Below are positions 52,151 to 61,965 of a stretch of DNA of 64,000 nucleotides, in pieces (the stretch's first letter is position 1; each line of letters opens with the position of its first letter). Source of the stretch: Chitinophaga japonensis (GTDB lineage: Bacteria; Bacteroidota; Bacteroidia; Chitinophagales; Chitinophagaceae). The DNA is taken from positions 1,744,550-1,808,549 of the forward strand of contig NZ_VLLG01000002.1 in assembly GCF_007830125.1 (NCBI RefSeq), read 5' to 3'. The notes beneath the pieces are model-generated. The model searched no databases. It was not told where the DNA came from and saw only the letters and a list, made by a program, of their open reading frames with translations. The position numbers were made by a program, and so were the translations under genes.

Positions 52151-52456
52151 ATGAAAAAGATCGTGCTATCTCTGATGGTACTTGCACTTGCGGGTGTAGT
52201 AACCGTTAATGCCAACAGCAACCAGCAAGATGTTGCTATCGTACAACAGCAGGACGAAAAAGTACCTGTTAAGGTAGAAGAGCTGCCGGATGCGGTAAAA
52301 ACTGCACTGGCTGCTGACGACTACAAGGAATGGATGCCTGAAAAAGCCTTCCATGTTAAACCGGCCTCCGGCAACGAATATTTTGAAGTAGAGCTGAAGA
52401 AAGGTGAAGAGAGCAAAACCGTTAAGCTGGACAAGGACGGTAAAGTAGTTGCCTGA
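52151..52456 (+). CDS. Small secreted PepSY-like protein
   Basis: A 101-residue protein with a signal peptide (to about VNANS) and one small domain (LPDAVKTALAADDYKEWMPEKAFHV then YFEVELKKGEESKTVKLDKDGKVVA) resembling the PepSY-like beta-lactamase-inhibitor-type fold. Such proteins are common in Bacteroidota and have no fixed function. A strong terminator follows, so it is probably monocistronic. Confidence 0.75.
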   Translation: MKKIVLSLMVLALAGVVTVNANSNQQDVAIVQQQDEKVPVKVEELPDAVKTALAADDYKEWMPEKAFHVKPASGNEYFEVELKKGEESKTVKLDKDGKVVA

Positions 52457-52488
52457 CTTTAGAGCCCTGGACATGCAGTAGAATACAC

Positions 52489-52529
52489 GAGGAGTCCTCC
52501 CGCCGGGAGGACTCCTCTATTTTTGTTTT
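52489..52529 (+). terminator. Rho-independent terminator
   Basis: A perfect 13-bp stem (GAGGAGTCCTCCC, loop GCC, complement) is followed by TATTTTTGTTTTA. It ends transcription of the PepSY-like gene and isolates the downstream sigma-54 regulator. Confidence 0.88.
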
Positions 52530-52586
52530 ATCGGCATTAGTTGACTAATATTACAGTTAAACGGAGTACCAGAATTATTATACGTT

Positions 52587-53912
52587 ATGCCCAATATATT
52601 ACTTGTCGAGGATGACACTACATTTTCGCAGATACTGGAAGGTTTCCTGAAAAAGCATGGCCATGAGGTGGATGCGGTCTATAACGTAAAGAACGGCGTG
52701 CGTTCGCTGGAAAAAAAGGAGTATGACCTGCTGCTGCTGGACTACCGGCTTACAGACGGCAACGGGCTGGAAGTGCTGGCCACGGCCAGGGAGCGGGATA
52801 TGCAGGCCCCTGCCATTATCATGACCAGCTTTAATGATGTGCGTACTGCGGTACAAGCCATGCGCTCCGGCGCCTTTGACTATATCACCAAGCCGGTAAA
52901 TGCCGATGAGCTGCTGCTGGTGCTGAACGAAGCCCTGAAACGCAAGGCGGTGGAGCCTGCCGCCCCCCAGCAGGTGCTGTCCGGTTTTATAGAAGGCAAC
53001 AGCGAGGTATCCAAAAAATTATACGAATACATCAAGCTGGTAGCGCCTACCGATATGTCCGTGATCATACTCGGGGAAAGCGGCACCGGCAAGGAATATG
53101 TAGCACGCTCCATCCACAGCCTGAGCAAGCGTGCCGGCAAACCCTTTATCGCGGTAGACTGTGGCGCATTGTCAAAGGAGCTGGCCGCCAGCGAGCTGTT
53201 CGGGCATATCAAAGGCGCCTTTACCGGGGCGCTGCAGAACAAGAAGGGATTGTTTGAGGCGGCCAACGGCGGCACCCTTTTCCTGGACGAGGTGGGCAAC
53301 CTGAGTTATGAAGTGCAGATAAAGCTGCTGCGCGCCCTGCAGGAAAGAGTGATACAGCCTATTGGCAGCACCCAGCAGGTGAAAGTGGACGTGCGCATCA
53401 TTACCGCTACTAACGAAGACCTGCAGCCCGGCAAGGGCAATTTCCGGGAAGACCTGTACCACCGCCTCAACGAGTTCAAGATGGAGGTGCCTGCCCTGCG
53501 GGAGCGGGAGGAGGACCTGGAGATATTCACCCAGCACTTCATGAAGCTGGCCAACCAGGAGCTGGGCCGCCACATCAAGCGCATCTCTTCCGGCGCCATG
53601 ACGGTGTTCCGGCAGTACGACTGGCCGGGCAACCTGCGGGAGCTGAAGAACGTGATCCGGCGCATGGTGCTGCTGACCGAAGGGGAGACCGCCGGCATGG
53701 AATCCCTCCCGGATGAAATGACCTTCTCCGTAAACCAACTGCCCAAAGCCCAGGGCACGGACCTGAAAGCGCTGAACGAGGTGAATGAAAAGGAACTGAT
53801 ACAGGAGATACTGCGCCAGGTAAGGAACAACAAAAGCAAAGCCGCCCGGCTATTGAACATAGACCGCAAGACACTGTATAAAAAAATGGAGAAATATCAG
53901 ATTGAGGGGTAA
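52587..53912 (+). CDS. Sigma-54-dependent response regulator (NtrC family)
   Basis: A 441-residue protein with a receiver domain (D52 in LLLDYRLTDGNG, Lys in YITKPVNADE), a central AAA+ domain with Walker A GESGTGKE and the sigma-54 contact loop GAFTGA, and a C-terminal Fis-type helix (NNKSKAARLLNIDRKTLYKKMEKY). It activates promoters read by RpoN. Its last 16 bases overlap the end of the convergent hybrid kinase gene, a likely but unproven partner. Confidence 0.95.
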   Translation: MPNILLVEDDTTFSQILEGFLKKHGHEVDAVYNVKNGVRSLEKKEYDLLLLDYRLTDGNGLEVLATARERDMQAPAIIMTSFNDVRTAVQAMRSGAFDYITKPVNADELLLVLNEALKRKAVEPAAPQQVLSGFIEGNSEVSKKLYEYIKLVAPTDMSVIILGESGTGKEYVARSIHSLSKRAGKPFIAVDCGALSKELAASELFGHIKGAFTGALQNKKGLFEAANGGTLFLDEVGNLSYEVQIKLLRALQERVIQPIGSTQQVKVDVRIITATNEDLQPGKGNFREDLYHRLNEFKMEVPALREREEDLEIFTQHFMKLANQELGRHIKRISSGAMTVFRQYDWPGNLRELKNVIRRMVLLTEGETAGMESLPDEMTFSVNQLPKAQGTDLKALNEVNEKELIQEILRQVRNNKSKAARLLNIDRKTLYKKMEKYQIEG

Positions 53913-56506
53913 GCGGGTGTGAGCAGGGCCGCTACTTTCTGCAGCAGCGCCCGTACATCTGCCGCCAGCAGGTCGATCTCTTCTATGGCTTCGCCGGGCA
54001 GCACGGTATGCTGCTGCAGCGCTATTTCCAGCATGCGCAGCCGCGCCGCCAGCTCACCGGCTCCTACCTGGGCCGTTCTGCCGGCCATCCGGTGCAGCAC
54101 CAGCACCATTTGTTCCATGTCCACTCCCTGCGCCGCGCTGCACAGCAGGTCCACATCATGCTGGTTGTCCGTTACAAAGCGTTCCAGTATCTTCTGCAGT
54201 TGCGCCTTGTCGCCAAAGGTCAGCTTTTCCAGCGCGGACAGGTCTATTTCATCGTCTTCCTGGTCTGTACCTGTTTCATCATAGGCTTCCAATGCGGCGG
54301 CTGCGGCATTTTCATCCAGCAGGGCCAGTATTTCCGGTTCGCGGAAGGGCTTCATCACCAGCCCGTCAAAACCTTCCTGCAACACGGCTTCCCTTTCTTC
54401 GGGCAGCGCCTGCGCCGTGAGGGCGAATATCTTTACATGCTCCGGTACCCGCCCGCGTAACTGCCGGCAAAGCTCGGCCCCGTTCATACCGGGCATGCGC
54501 ATGTCTGCCAGCACCAGCCTTACGGCGTCATTCCAGGGTGTATCCAGCAGCTCTTCCGGCGACTGGAAGCAGGTATGGTCCACGCCATGCTTCTCAAAAA
54601 TGGAGGCGCACAGGTGCAGGATGAAAGGATCATCGTCTACCACCCATACTTTGCCGCTAAAGGTGCCTGCCGGCCGTACCGCTTCTGCACGGGGCTGCAC
54701 CGGCGCCTGCCTGGCGGTAGCAAAGGGAAGCTGCACCGCAAAGCTGGAGCCCTTGCCCGGCTCGCTGGTCACCTCTATGCTGCCGTGCTGCGCTTCTGTG
54801 AGCGCTTTTACAATGCTCAGTCCCAGCCCGGTGCCGTTATGATGGTAAGTATCGCCGGCCTGTTCAAACTGGTTGAAGATGCGCCGTACATCTTTGGGCG
54901 CTATGCCTTTGCCGGTATCGGTCACGGTAAAGGTCAGCAGGGGATGGCCGGTATCTTCCGCCACGGCGTCTTCCACGCTAAGGCTTACCCCGCCCTGTTC
55001 CGTGAACTTGATAGCGTTGCCGATCAGGTTGTACAGCAGTTGTTTGAGCCGGAAAGGATCGCCGTTCAGGAAGGCGTTGCCCCGGATATGATCGTGCAGG
55101 GAAAGGTCCAGTGCTTTCTTTTCCGCCTGGGGCCGCATCACGGACATCACTTCTTCCAGCAGTTGCCGCAGGTCAAAGTCGAGCTGGGCAAAGGTGAACT
55201 TGCCGGAAATGATGCGGCTGTAATCCAGCACCTCGTTCACGATATGCAGCAGGTGCTCCGAGGAGTGGTAGATGGCGTCCAGGTGTTTGCGCGAGGGTTT
55301 GTCCTGCTGCCGCAGCAGGTCCGCATAGCCGATAATGGATTGCAGGGGGGTGCGGATCTCGTGGCTCATATTGGCCAGGAACCGTTGCTTGGCCATGCTG
55401 TGATATTCCGCTTCCTCCTTGGCTACTTCCAGCGCCTGCCGGTAGGCATTGCTCCGGGCAATGTCTGTCAGTATCAGGTATACCAGTATGGCCATCAGCA
55501 GGAGGAACACGCCCATAATGATGCTGATGCGCAGCACGCTGGTGCTTACCACGTTGCGGGCCAGCCGGTTGTTCTCCTCCTCCTGCTTTACCACTTCGCG
55601 CTCCACTTCCTGCAGGATGGACAGCATCTGGCTGGTGAGCACGTTACTGGCGTTGGCCAGCTCTATCTCCCGGTTTACAAAGCGGCTGCTTTGCAGGCGG
55701 CGTTCCTTTTCATATTCCTGCATGGCCTTTTCCACTTCCCACATAATGCTGTCCTGCTTGGCCAGGGCCAGGGTGTCTATTTTAATGTTCACCTCTTCCT
55801 TTACCATCCTGGCGGGCTGCCGTTTGCCCTGCCCGCTGTCCTGCTCTTCGGTTTGCGGGTTTTCCGGTTTCTTTTTGCCGAAAAGCCGGCTGAAGAAGCT
55901 GCTCTTTACCGGCGGCGCCGCTTCTTTGTCATCATCATCTGCTATGGCGGCGGAGTCCGAAGGATAAATGAAGGTGGTGGACACTTTCTTTTCCGTGGTG
56001 ATCACCGTACTGTCTATCTGCGGCGTGTAGTTCAGGATCAGTTCTGACAGTATCTGCACCTGCCGGGTAAGGTCGCTGTTGTTTACCAGCCCCTGCCGTA
56101 CTTTCAGGTAGTTGAGGAACAGTTTGTCGCGTTCCAGCAGCAGGCGCTTCATGGAGTCCAGGCGCTGCTGCTGCGCCGGGTTGTCGGCGTACAGCATCCG
56201 CAGGCTGTCCAGGGACAGGCGCAGGGCTTTGGATTCGTTCAGGAAGGTCTTGTAGGAATTGGCTTTGAGCAGGGCCTGTCTTTTCTGGAGCTGGTCCAGT
56301 TGGGTGATATCGCGGAAGAGGGTATTTACGATCCGCAGCTTTTGGTTGGGCTCCGACAGGCTTTTTACGGTATGCAGCATTTCCCGGAAAGCGGTGCGGC
56401 TTACGATCCAGGCCAGGCCCAGGGCCACGCAGCCAGCGAGGAAGGCAATCACTACCTTCCCCTTCACAGATCGTGTAAAAGCACTGTTTCCGGGAGTGTT
56501 CATCAA
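53897..56506 (-). CDS. Hybrid sensor histidine kinase with receiver and Hpt domains
   Basis: An 869-residue kinase. An N-terminal transmembrane helix is followed by a long periplasmic helical sensor (CHASE3-like at its start) and a second helix (ISIIMGVFLLLMAILVYLILTD near 330). Next come HisKA (FLANMSHEIRTPLQSII), HATPase (NLIGNAIKFTEQGG, DTGKGIAPKDV), a receiver domain (VWVVDDDPFILHLCASIF, LADMRMPGMNG, GLVMKPF) and a C-terminal histidine phosphotransfer domain (VLHRMAGRTAQVGAGE). All modules of a phosphorelay are in one chain. Its 3' end overlaps the convergent NtrC-type regulator by 16 bases. Confidence 0.93.
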   Translation of the reverse strand: MMNTPGNSAFTRSVKGKVVIAFLAGCVALGLAWIVSRTAFREMLHTVKSLSEPNQKLRIVNTLFRDITQLDQLQKRQALLKANSYKTFLNESKALRLSLDSLRMLYADNPAQQQRLDSMKRLLLERDKLFLNYLKVRQGLVNNSDLTRQVQILSELILNYTPQIDSTVITTEKKVSTTFIYPSDSAAIADDDDKEAAPPVKSSFFSRLFGKKKPENPQTEEQDSGQGKRQPARMVKEEVNIKIDTLALAKQDSIMWEVEKAMQEYEKERRLQSSRFVNREIELANASNVLTSQMLSILQEVEREVVKQEEENNRLARNVVSTSVLRISIIMGVFLLLMAILVYLILTDIARSNAYRQALEVAKEEAEYHSMAKQRFLANMSHEIRTPLQSIIGYADLLRQQDKPSRKHLDAIYHSSEHLLHIVNEVLDYSRIISGKFTFAQLDFDLRQLLEEVMSVMRPQAEKKALDLSLHDHIRGNAFLNGDPFRLKQLLYNLIGNAIKFTEQGGVSLSVEDAVAEDTGHPLLTFTVTDTGKGIAPKDVRRIFNQFEQAGDTYHHNGTGLGLSIVKALTEAQHGSIEVTSEPGKGSSFAVQLPFATARQAPVQPRAEAVRPAGTFSGKVWVVDDDPFILHLCASIFEKHGVDHTCFQSPEELLDTPWNDAVRLVLADMRMPGMNGAELCRQLRGRVPEHVKIFALTAQALPEEREAVLQEGFDGLVMKPFREPEILALLDENAAAAALEAYDETGTDQEDDEIDLSALEKLTFGDKAQLQKILERFVTDNQHDVDLLCSAAQGVDMEQMVLVLHRMAGRTAQVGAGELAARLRMLEIALQQHTVLPGEAIEEIDLLAADVRALLQKVAALLTPAYPSI

Positions 56507-56698
56507 TCACATACCTTTTTGCTCTTTCAATAATAACGCTTTTTGCAGTATTAATGAAGCATTTGCGCTTTAAAAAACGTTAAAAAAAGCGCCGTTGCCG
56601 CGCATGGGCCGGGCGAACTGCGCAGGAAATACGGAAATTTTTTGTATTATTAGCCATCCTCCTTATTCAAACACTTTTTAATCTTTAATAGCCGGTAC

Positions 56699-57319
56699 AT
56701 GCAGTCTGACAGCCATATAATATGGTGGAATGCGTTTAAACAGGGCGACTGGAATGCTTATACGTCTTTGTACGAGGAGTTTTACACGCCGTTGAATAAC
56801 TATGGCGCCAAGTTCACAACCGATGCCGACCTGGTGCAGGACGCCATCCATGACCTTTTTGTGCAGCTATGGACCTCCCGCAGCAGGCTGGGAACGCCGG
56901 CCTCTGTAAAGCATTACCTGTACAAGTCCCTTCGTACCATGCTGTTCCGCAAAATGCAGGCGCAGTCAAAAGTAGTGGGGCTGGATGGGGTGGTGAGCAG
57001 CGGCAGCTTTCATGTGAGCTTTGCACAGGAACTGCCCCTGAAAGTGGAGGAGCAGGAGCTGCGCCGGCAGGTGGCGGCGCTGGTAGGCCGCCTGTCGGAC
57101 CGGCAGCAGGAAATTATCTTTCTACGCTTCTATGAAGGCATCTCCTACGACGAGATCGCCGATATTATGGGTATCAGCACCGCCTCTGCCTATAAGCTGT
57201 TATATAAAGCGCTGGACAGTTTGCAGCGTATCTTAAGCAAGCGCTCTTTTACGCTCCTGTGCTGCCTTTTGCTGCAGGGTGAAATTTTTTTTAAATTTTT
57301 TCCTGTCCGGGAGGGATAA
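56699..57319 (+). CDS. ECF-type RNA polymerase sigma factor (SusC/D locus)
   Basis: A 206-residue ECF factor with region 2 (ADLVQDAIHDLFVQLWTSRSRLG) and region 4 (LSDRQQEIIFLRFYEGISYDEIADIMGISTASAYKLLYKALDSL). A FecR-type gene lies 45 bp downstream. In Bacteroidota such pairs control the SusC/SusD genes that follow, as is the layout here. The promoter for the susC gene should be recognised by this factor. Confidence 0.94.
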   Translation: MQSDSHIIWWNAFKQGDWNAYTSLYEEFYTPLNNYGAKFTTDADLVQDAIHDLFVQLWTSRSRLGTPASVKHYLYKSLRTMLFRKMQAQSKVVGLDGVVSSGSFHVSFAQELPLKVEEQELRRQVAALVGRLSDRQQEIIFLRFYEGISYDEIADIMGISTASAYKLLYKALDSLQRILSKRSFTLLCCLLLQGEIFFKFFPVREG

Positions 57320-57364
57320 TTTTCGCGCGTTTCGTCTATTAGTATTAAACAGCCCATTCATTGC

Positions 57365-58426
57365 ATGCAAAATGACAAATACATAACATATACATTGCAG
57401 GATTTCCTGGATGATGATGATTTTGTCAGGTGGGCTGTACAGGAGGATCAGGCCAACACTGAGGCGGATGCATTCTGGGAAGCATTCCCGGACCGCTACC
57501 CGGATCATGCGGACACTTACAGGCAGGCATTACAGTTCATCCGATCTTACCGTACGCAGGACGTGCGTAGCGATGCGGCGCAAAAGGCGCAGCTCTGGTC
57601 CCGGATCAGCGCTACCATACAGGAGGAGGCTGCGAACGGGCATAAAGAGAAAATGAAACGGGGACGCTCCTGGATGAAGATCGCCGCTTCCCTGCTGCTG
57701 GTCATTGCCACCGGGTACCTGGCGATACAGTACCTGCATCGCAACCAGGTAATAGATACGGACTATGGCGAGAAAAGGACCATTACTTTGCCCGATCAAT
57801 CCGTGGTGATACTGAACGCCAATTCCCGGCTGCACTATGCCGCCAAATGGGATAGCACCGCGCCCCGGGAAGTATGGATAGAAGGGGAAGCCTTCTTCGA
57901 TGTGCGGCATGTGAACCGGGATACGCAGCATATCTCCCCGCATGAGCGGTTCCTGGTGCATAGCGACGGGATCACCATTGAAGTGCTGGGCACCTCCTTT
58001 AACGTGAAGAACCGGCACGGGAAAACCAACATCGGCCTGATAACAGGCAAAATTAAAGTAGCACATACCGGCGGGAACGCCCATCAAAAGCAACCGGCTA
58101 TCGTAATGTTACCGGGCGATTATGTAGAATACGGCGGCGAAAAGCTGCTAAGCAACCAAAAACTGGCAAAACCGGAGAAACTAAAAGACTGGACCAGGAA
58201 GGAAATTATCTTCACCAATGCTGCATTAGCTGAAATCATTGAAACACTGCAAGACAGCTATGGCTACACGGTCGAGACCAGGGATGACAGCATCCGGCAA
58301 ATGAAAATTGAAGGAGAGATCAATGTTGCCAACGTAGACGAGCTCCTGACCGTCATCTCGACCACGCTTAACGTAAAAGTGGACAAATCTTCAGAAAAAC
58401 ATCTGGTGTTTTATTCAGGTAGGTAG
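57365..58426 (+). CDS. FecR family anti-sigma factor
   Basis: A 353-residue protein with a cytoplasmic sigma-binding N-terminus, one transmembrane helix (SWMKIAASLLLVIATGYLAIQYL near 98-120) and a periplasmic FecR domain (YGEKRTITLPDQSVVILNANSRLHYAAKW ... VWIEGEAFFDV), then a C-terminal DUF4974-like region (IIFTNAALAEIIETLQDSYGYTVE). It should hold the ECF factor until the STN domain of the SusC protein signals that ligand is bound. Confidence 0.94.
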   Translation: MQNDKYITYTLQDFLDDDDFVRWAVQEDQANTEADAFWEAFPDRYPDHADTYRQALQFIRSYRTQDVRSDAAQKAQLWSRISATIQEEAANGHKEKMKRGRSWMKIAASLLLVIATGYLAIQYLHRNQVIDTDYGEKRTITLPDQSVVILNANSRLHYAAKWDSTAPREVWIEGEAFFDVRHVNRDTQHISPHERFLVHSDGITIEVLGTSFNVKNRHGKTNIGLITGKIKVAHTGGNAHQKQPAIVMLPGDYVEYGGEKLLSNQKLAKPEKLKDWTRKEIIFTNAALAEIIETLQDSYGYTVETRDDSIRQMKIEGEINVANVDELLTVISTTLNVKVDKSSEKHLVFYSGR

Positions 58427-58453
58427 CGGGAATTATCTGCTAAAAAAAAAGAC

Positions 58454-61400
58454 ATGTTACGAAAAGACCAAAATCTGTTTTTGGGCCTCCTTTGGTGTGC
58501 CTGTACGTTTGGCATGGGAAAACCGGTAACAGCGCAAGTGGAAAAAGTGTATGCTTCCAGACCAACCACTCCATTTTATGTATCCTCCCAGGGAGGAAAG
58601 TCCGGCCGGGCCACCGTGTCGCTGAAAGAGGGCCTGGACCGCATCCGCAAGTTCCATAATGTACGCATTGCCTACCGTGAAGGCCTGCTGACCGGCAAGA
58701 CCATTCCCGCGGAAATGCTGGAGAAGGTGGAGCGGATGGAGCCGGAAGCTGCGCTGAAGCAACTGCTCACGGATCAGCGCCTGGAATACAAACGCATCAA
58801 CGCACAGCAATTCTCTATATTCAGCAACACGTCCAATACCGATAGCATTTCCAACCTCGTCAGCTTTTTACGGATGGCGGACAAGATAAAGGGAAGGGTG
58901 GTGTCCTCGAAGGACAGCAGCGCCATACCCGGCGCCACAGTGTACCTTAAAGGAGACCCCTCTACCGCTACCATGGCGGACGGCGACGGGAACTTTGAGC
59001 TCACCATCAGGGATGGCGGCAAAGCCGGTCCCCTGGTGCTGGTCATATCCTCCATCGGGTTCAGGCAACAGGAGGTTATCATCTCCGACCCGGACGCGCC
59101 CGTACTGGTGCAACTGGAGGATGCCAACAAATCGCTGTCGGAAGTGGTAGTAACGGCATTGGGCATACGAAAAGAGAAAAAGGCGGTACCCTTTGCGGTA
59201 ACGGAAGTAAGCGGCAGCGAGTTTACCCGCGCCAGGGAGATCAACGTGGCCAATGCGCTCAGCGGCAAGGTAGCCGGCGTGAACGCTACCAGCCTGGCCA
59301 GCGGCCCGGGCAGTTCCAGCCGTGTGATCATCCGCGGCAACGGCTCCCTGAACGGCGACAACCAGCCCCTGTACGTAGTGAATGGTATGCCTATTGACAA
59401 CACCAGTCCCGGCGGCAGTCCTACCACGGGCGGCGGCGGGCTGAACGTGGACCGGGGCGACGGCATTGCCGGCATCAACCCGGACGATATTGAGACCATC
59501 AGCGTATTGAAAGGGGGACCTGCGGCGGCCCTGTACGGCTCCCGTGCCGCCAACGGCGTTATACTCATCACCACCAAAAAAGGAAAAGCAAGAAAGGGCA
59601 TAGGGGTGGACTACAACACTACGTTGACACTGGAAACCCCTGCGGTGATCCCCGACTGGCAGTATGAATACGGGCAGGGCGACGGGGGTGTAAAGCCGGC
59701 CACGCAGCAGCAGGCTATCGACTGGGGGCGCCGTTCTTTCGGCCCCCCCATGGATGGCCAGCCCTACATTGCATTTGACGGCCTTATGCATCCTTACTCC
59801 CCCCAGAAAGACAATATCAAAAACTTCTACGAAACGGGCACCACCTTCATCAATACCATTGCCTTTACCGGCGGCTCCGAAAGTATTAATTACCGCTTTT
59901 CCCTGTCCAATACAGACAGCAAAAGCATTTTGCCTAACTCTTCCCTGAACAAGAAGATCGCCAACCTGAGAGTGAATGCCTGGCTGGGCAAGAAGATCAG
60001 CATTGAGGCGGTGGCGCAATATAACGTGGAGAATGCAACAAACAGGCCCAGCGCCGGCGATGCGCCCGGTAACCCGAACTGGGCGGTGTACATGGTAGCC
60101 AATACCGTGGACATCCGGCAAATGGCGCCTGGATACGACTCCGCCGGCAGGGAAACACAGTGGAACGAAACGCCCTATGCTTCCAACGCCTATTTTGTGG
60201 TGAACCGGTTCCAGAACAATGATACCAAGAACCGCTTCATCGGCCAGGCCAGCATTAAATACGATGTGCTGAAGAACCTGTTCGTAAAAGGCACCGTGAG
60301 CCGCGATTTCTTTAACTATGATTTTGTGGGCATCATTCCTACCGGTACCGTATATACGCTGGGCGCCGCCGGTTCCTACAGCAGTAAAAAAGTATCCGTG
60401 GCGGAAACCAATGCCATGCTTACCGTGAACTACAATGGCCGGCTGTTCAATAACGTAGGGCTGAACGTACTGGCAGGGGCTAACCGGCGCCGGTACAACA
60501 GCGATGAAACGGACATAGACGGTTCCCAGTTCGTGATACCGTTCTTTTACAGTTACACCAACCTGGCCACGGTCACTACCAGGCCTATACGCAACCGTAC
60601 CGGCACCAATTCCGTGTTCGGGTCTATCGACCTGGATTATAAGTCCATCATCTTCCTGACCCTCACCGGGCGCGAGGACTGGTTCTCCACCCTCAGCCCG
60701 CAGAACAACAGCATATTTTACCCGGCCATCGGTACCAGCTTTATCCTGTCCGACGCCGTGCAACTGCCCGCCTGGGTTAGTTATGCCAAGCTGCGCGCTT
60801 CCTGGGCGCAGGTGGGCGGCGCCACCCCGGACCCTTACATCCTGAACCAGACCTACAGCAGTGTACAGGGCGGCCACCTGGGGCAGCCGGTGCAGCAGGT
60901 AACCACCTCGCAGGATGTGAACCTGGTGACCAATTCCAACCTGAAGCCGCTGACTTCCACCACCTACGAGGCCGGCCTGGAAGCGCAGTTCCTGAACAAC
61001 CGCCTGGGCATAGACCTTACTTTCTACAACCGGAAAACCACGAATGATATTGTGCGCACGGCCATTTCCCGCGCCTCCGGCTATAATGACGCCCTGCTGA
61101 ATGTAGGGGAGCTGAATAACAGGGGCGTGGAGCTGTTGCTGACCGGCACCCCGGTAAAGCGCGGCAGCTTTTCCTGGGACGTCAGCTACAACGTGGCCTA
61201 TAACAAGAATGAAGTGGTAAGGCTGGCAGAAGGACTGAACACCATACAGATGGCCGCCAGCGTGGGCTCCTGGGCTTTTGTGCACAACACGGTGGGCCGC
61301 CCTTACGGCATCATTAAAGGCTATACCATGCAGCGCAATGAAAAGGGCCAGGTGATCTACGGTTCCAACGGCTACCCGCTGAAGAGCGAGCTGGTGGAGC

Positions 61401-61936
61401 TGGGGCAGGGCGTGCCGCCGCTGACCATGGGCCTTACCAACACCTTCAATTACAAGCGCCTGTCGCTGGAGCTGCTGGTGGACGGCAAGTTTGGTAACAA
61501 GGTATTCTCTACTATGGACGTATATGCCACCCGGTTCGGCCTGCACAAGCAAACGCTGCCCGGCAGGGAAGCGGGCCTGAGCCTGGATGGCGTGGATGCG
61601 GACGGCAATCCTTACCCGCACACCATCCCCGTATCCGACCTGCGCCTGTATTATGACAACCTGAAAAATTATACGGACCTGTTTGTGCAGGATGGCAGCT
61701 TTGTAAAGCTGCGCCAGGTGATACTGAGCTACCAGTTGCCGCTGGACCATATCTGGAAGCTGAAAATGGAATCCGCTTCGCTGTCCTTTGTGGCGCGCAA
61801 CCTGGCGATACTATATAAACAGACCGACAATTTTGATCCGGAGTCCAGCTATACCAACGGCAATGCGCAGGGCTTTGAAGCATTTGGCGTGCCGCGCACC
61901 AGGAGCTACGGCTTTAACCTGATGGTGAAATTCTGA
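58454..61936 (+). CDS. SusC/RagA TonB-dependent receptor with STN signalling domain
   Basis: An 1160-residue receptor. After the signal peptide an STN domain (VSLKEGLDRIRKFHNVRIAYREG ... EAALKQLLTDQRLEYKRI) is present, which contacts FecR. A carboxypeptidase-like regulatory beta-sandwich follows (IKGRVVSSKDSSAIPGATVYLKG), then a plug (ALGIRKEKKAV ... VLKGGPAAALYGSRAANGVILITTKK) and a barrel. It imports a large ligand, often an oligosaccharide, together with the SusD lipoprotein. No glycosidase is in view downstream, so the substrate is open. Confidence 0.95.
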   Translation: MLRKDQNLFLGLLWCACTFGMGKPVTAQVEKVYASRPTTPFYVSSQGGKSGRATVSLKEGLDRIRKFHNVRIAYREGLLTGKTIPAEMLEKVERMEPEAALKQLLTDQRLEYKRINAQQFSIFSNTSNTDSISNLVSFLRMADKIKGRVVSSKDSSAIPGATVYLKGDPSTATMADGDGNFELTIRDGGKAGPLVLVISSIGFRQQEVIISDPDAPVLVQLEDANKSLSEVVVTALGIRKEKKAVPFAVTEVSGSEFTRAREINVANALSGKVAGVNATSLASGPGSSSRVIIRGNGSLNGDNQPLYVVNGMPIDNTSPGGSPTTGGGGLNVDRGDGIAGINPDDIETISVLKGGPAAALYGSRAANGVILITTKKGKARKGIGVDYNTTLTLETPAVIPDWQYEYGQGDGGVKPATQQQAIDWGRRSFGPPMDGQPYIAFDGLMHPYSPQKDNIKNFYETGTTFINTIAFTGGSESINYRFSLSNTDSKSILPNSSLNKKIANLRVNAWLGKKISIEAVAQYNVENATNRPSAGDAPGNPNWAVYMVANTVDIRQMAPGYDSAGRETQWNETPYASNAYFVVNRFQNNDTKNRFIGQASIKYDVLKNLFVKGTVSRDFFNYDFVGIIPTGTVYTLGAAGSYSSKKVSVAETNAMLTVNYNGRLFNNVGLNVLAGANRRRYNSDETDIDGSQFVIPFFYSYTNLATVTTRPIRNRTGTNSVFGSIDLDYKSIIFLTLTGREDWFSTLSPQNNSIFYPAIGTSFILSDAVQLPAWVSYAKLRASWAQVGGATPDPYILNQTYSSVQGGHLGQPVQQVTTSQDVNLVTNSNLKPLTSTTYEAGLEAQFLNNRLGIDLTFYNRKTTNDIVRTAISRASGYNDALLNVGELNNRGVELLLTGTPVKRGSFSWDVSYNVAYNKNEVVRLAEGLNTIQMAASVGSWAFVHNTVGRPYGIIKGYTMQRNEKGQVIYGSNGYPLKSELVELGQGVPPLTMGLTNTFNYKRLSLELLVDGKFGNKVFSTMDVYATRFGLHKQTLPGREAGLSLDGVDADGNPYPHTIPVSDLRLYYDNLKNYTDLFVQDGSFVKLRQVILSYQLPLDHIWKLKMESASLSFVARNLAILYKQTDNFDPESSYTNGNAQGFEAFGVPRTRSYGFNLMVKF

Positions 61937-61965
61937 TCTATTTACGCTTACATCAAAAATGAACT

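Noticed and set aside
58868..61750. A 960-codon open frame on the minus strand opposite the SusC gene
   Set aside because: The plus strand codes for a clear SusC receptor. The antisense frame has no family signature and arises from GC-rich codon bias. The same holds for long antisense frames at 16373-18013, 43999-45450 and 49153-50580.
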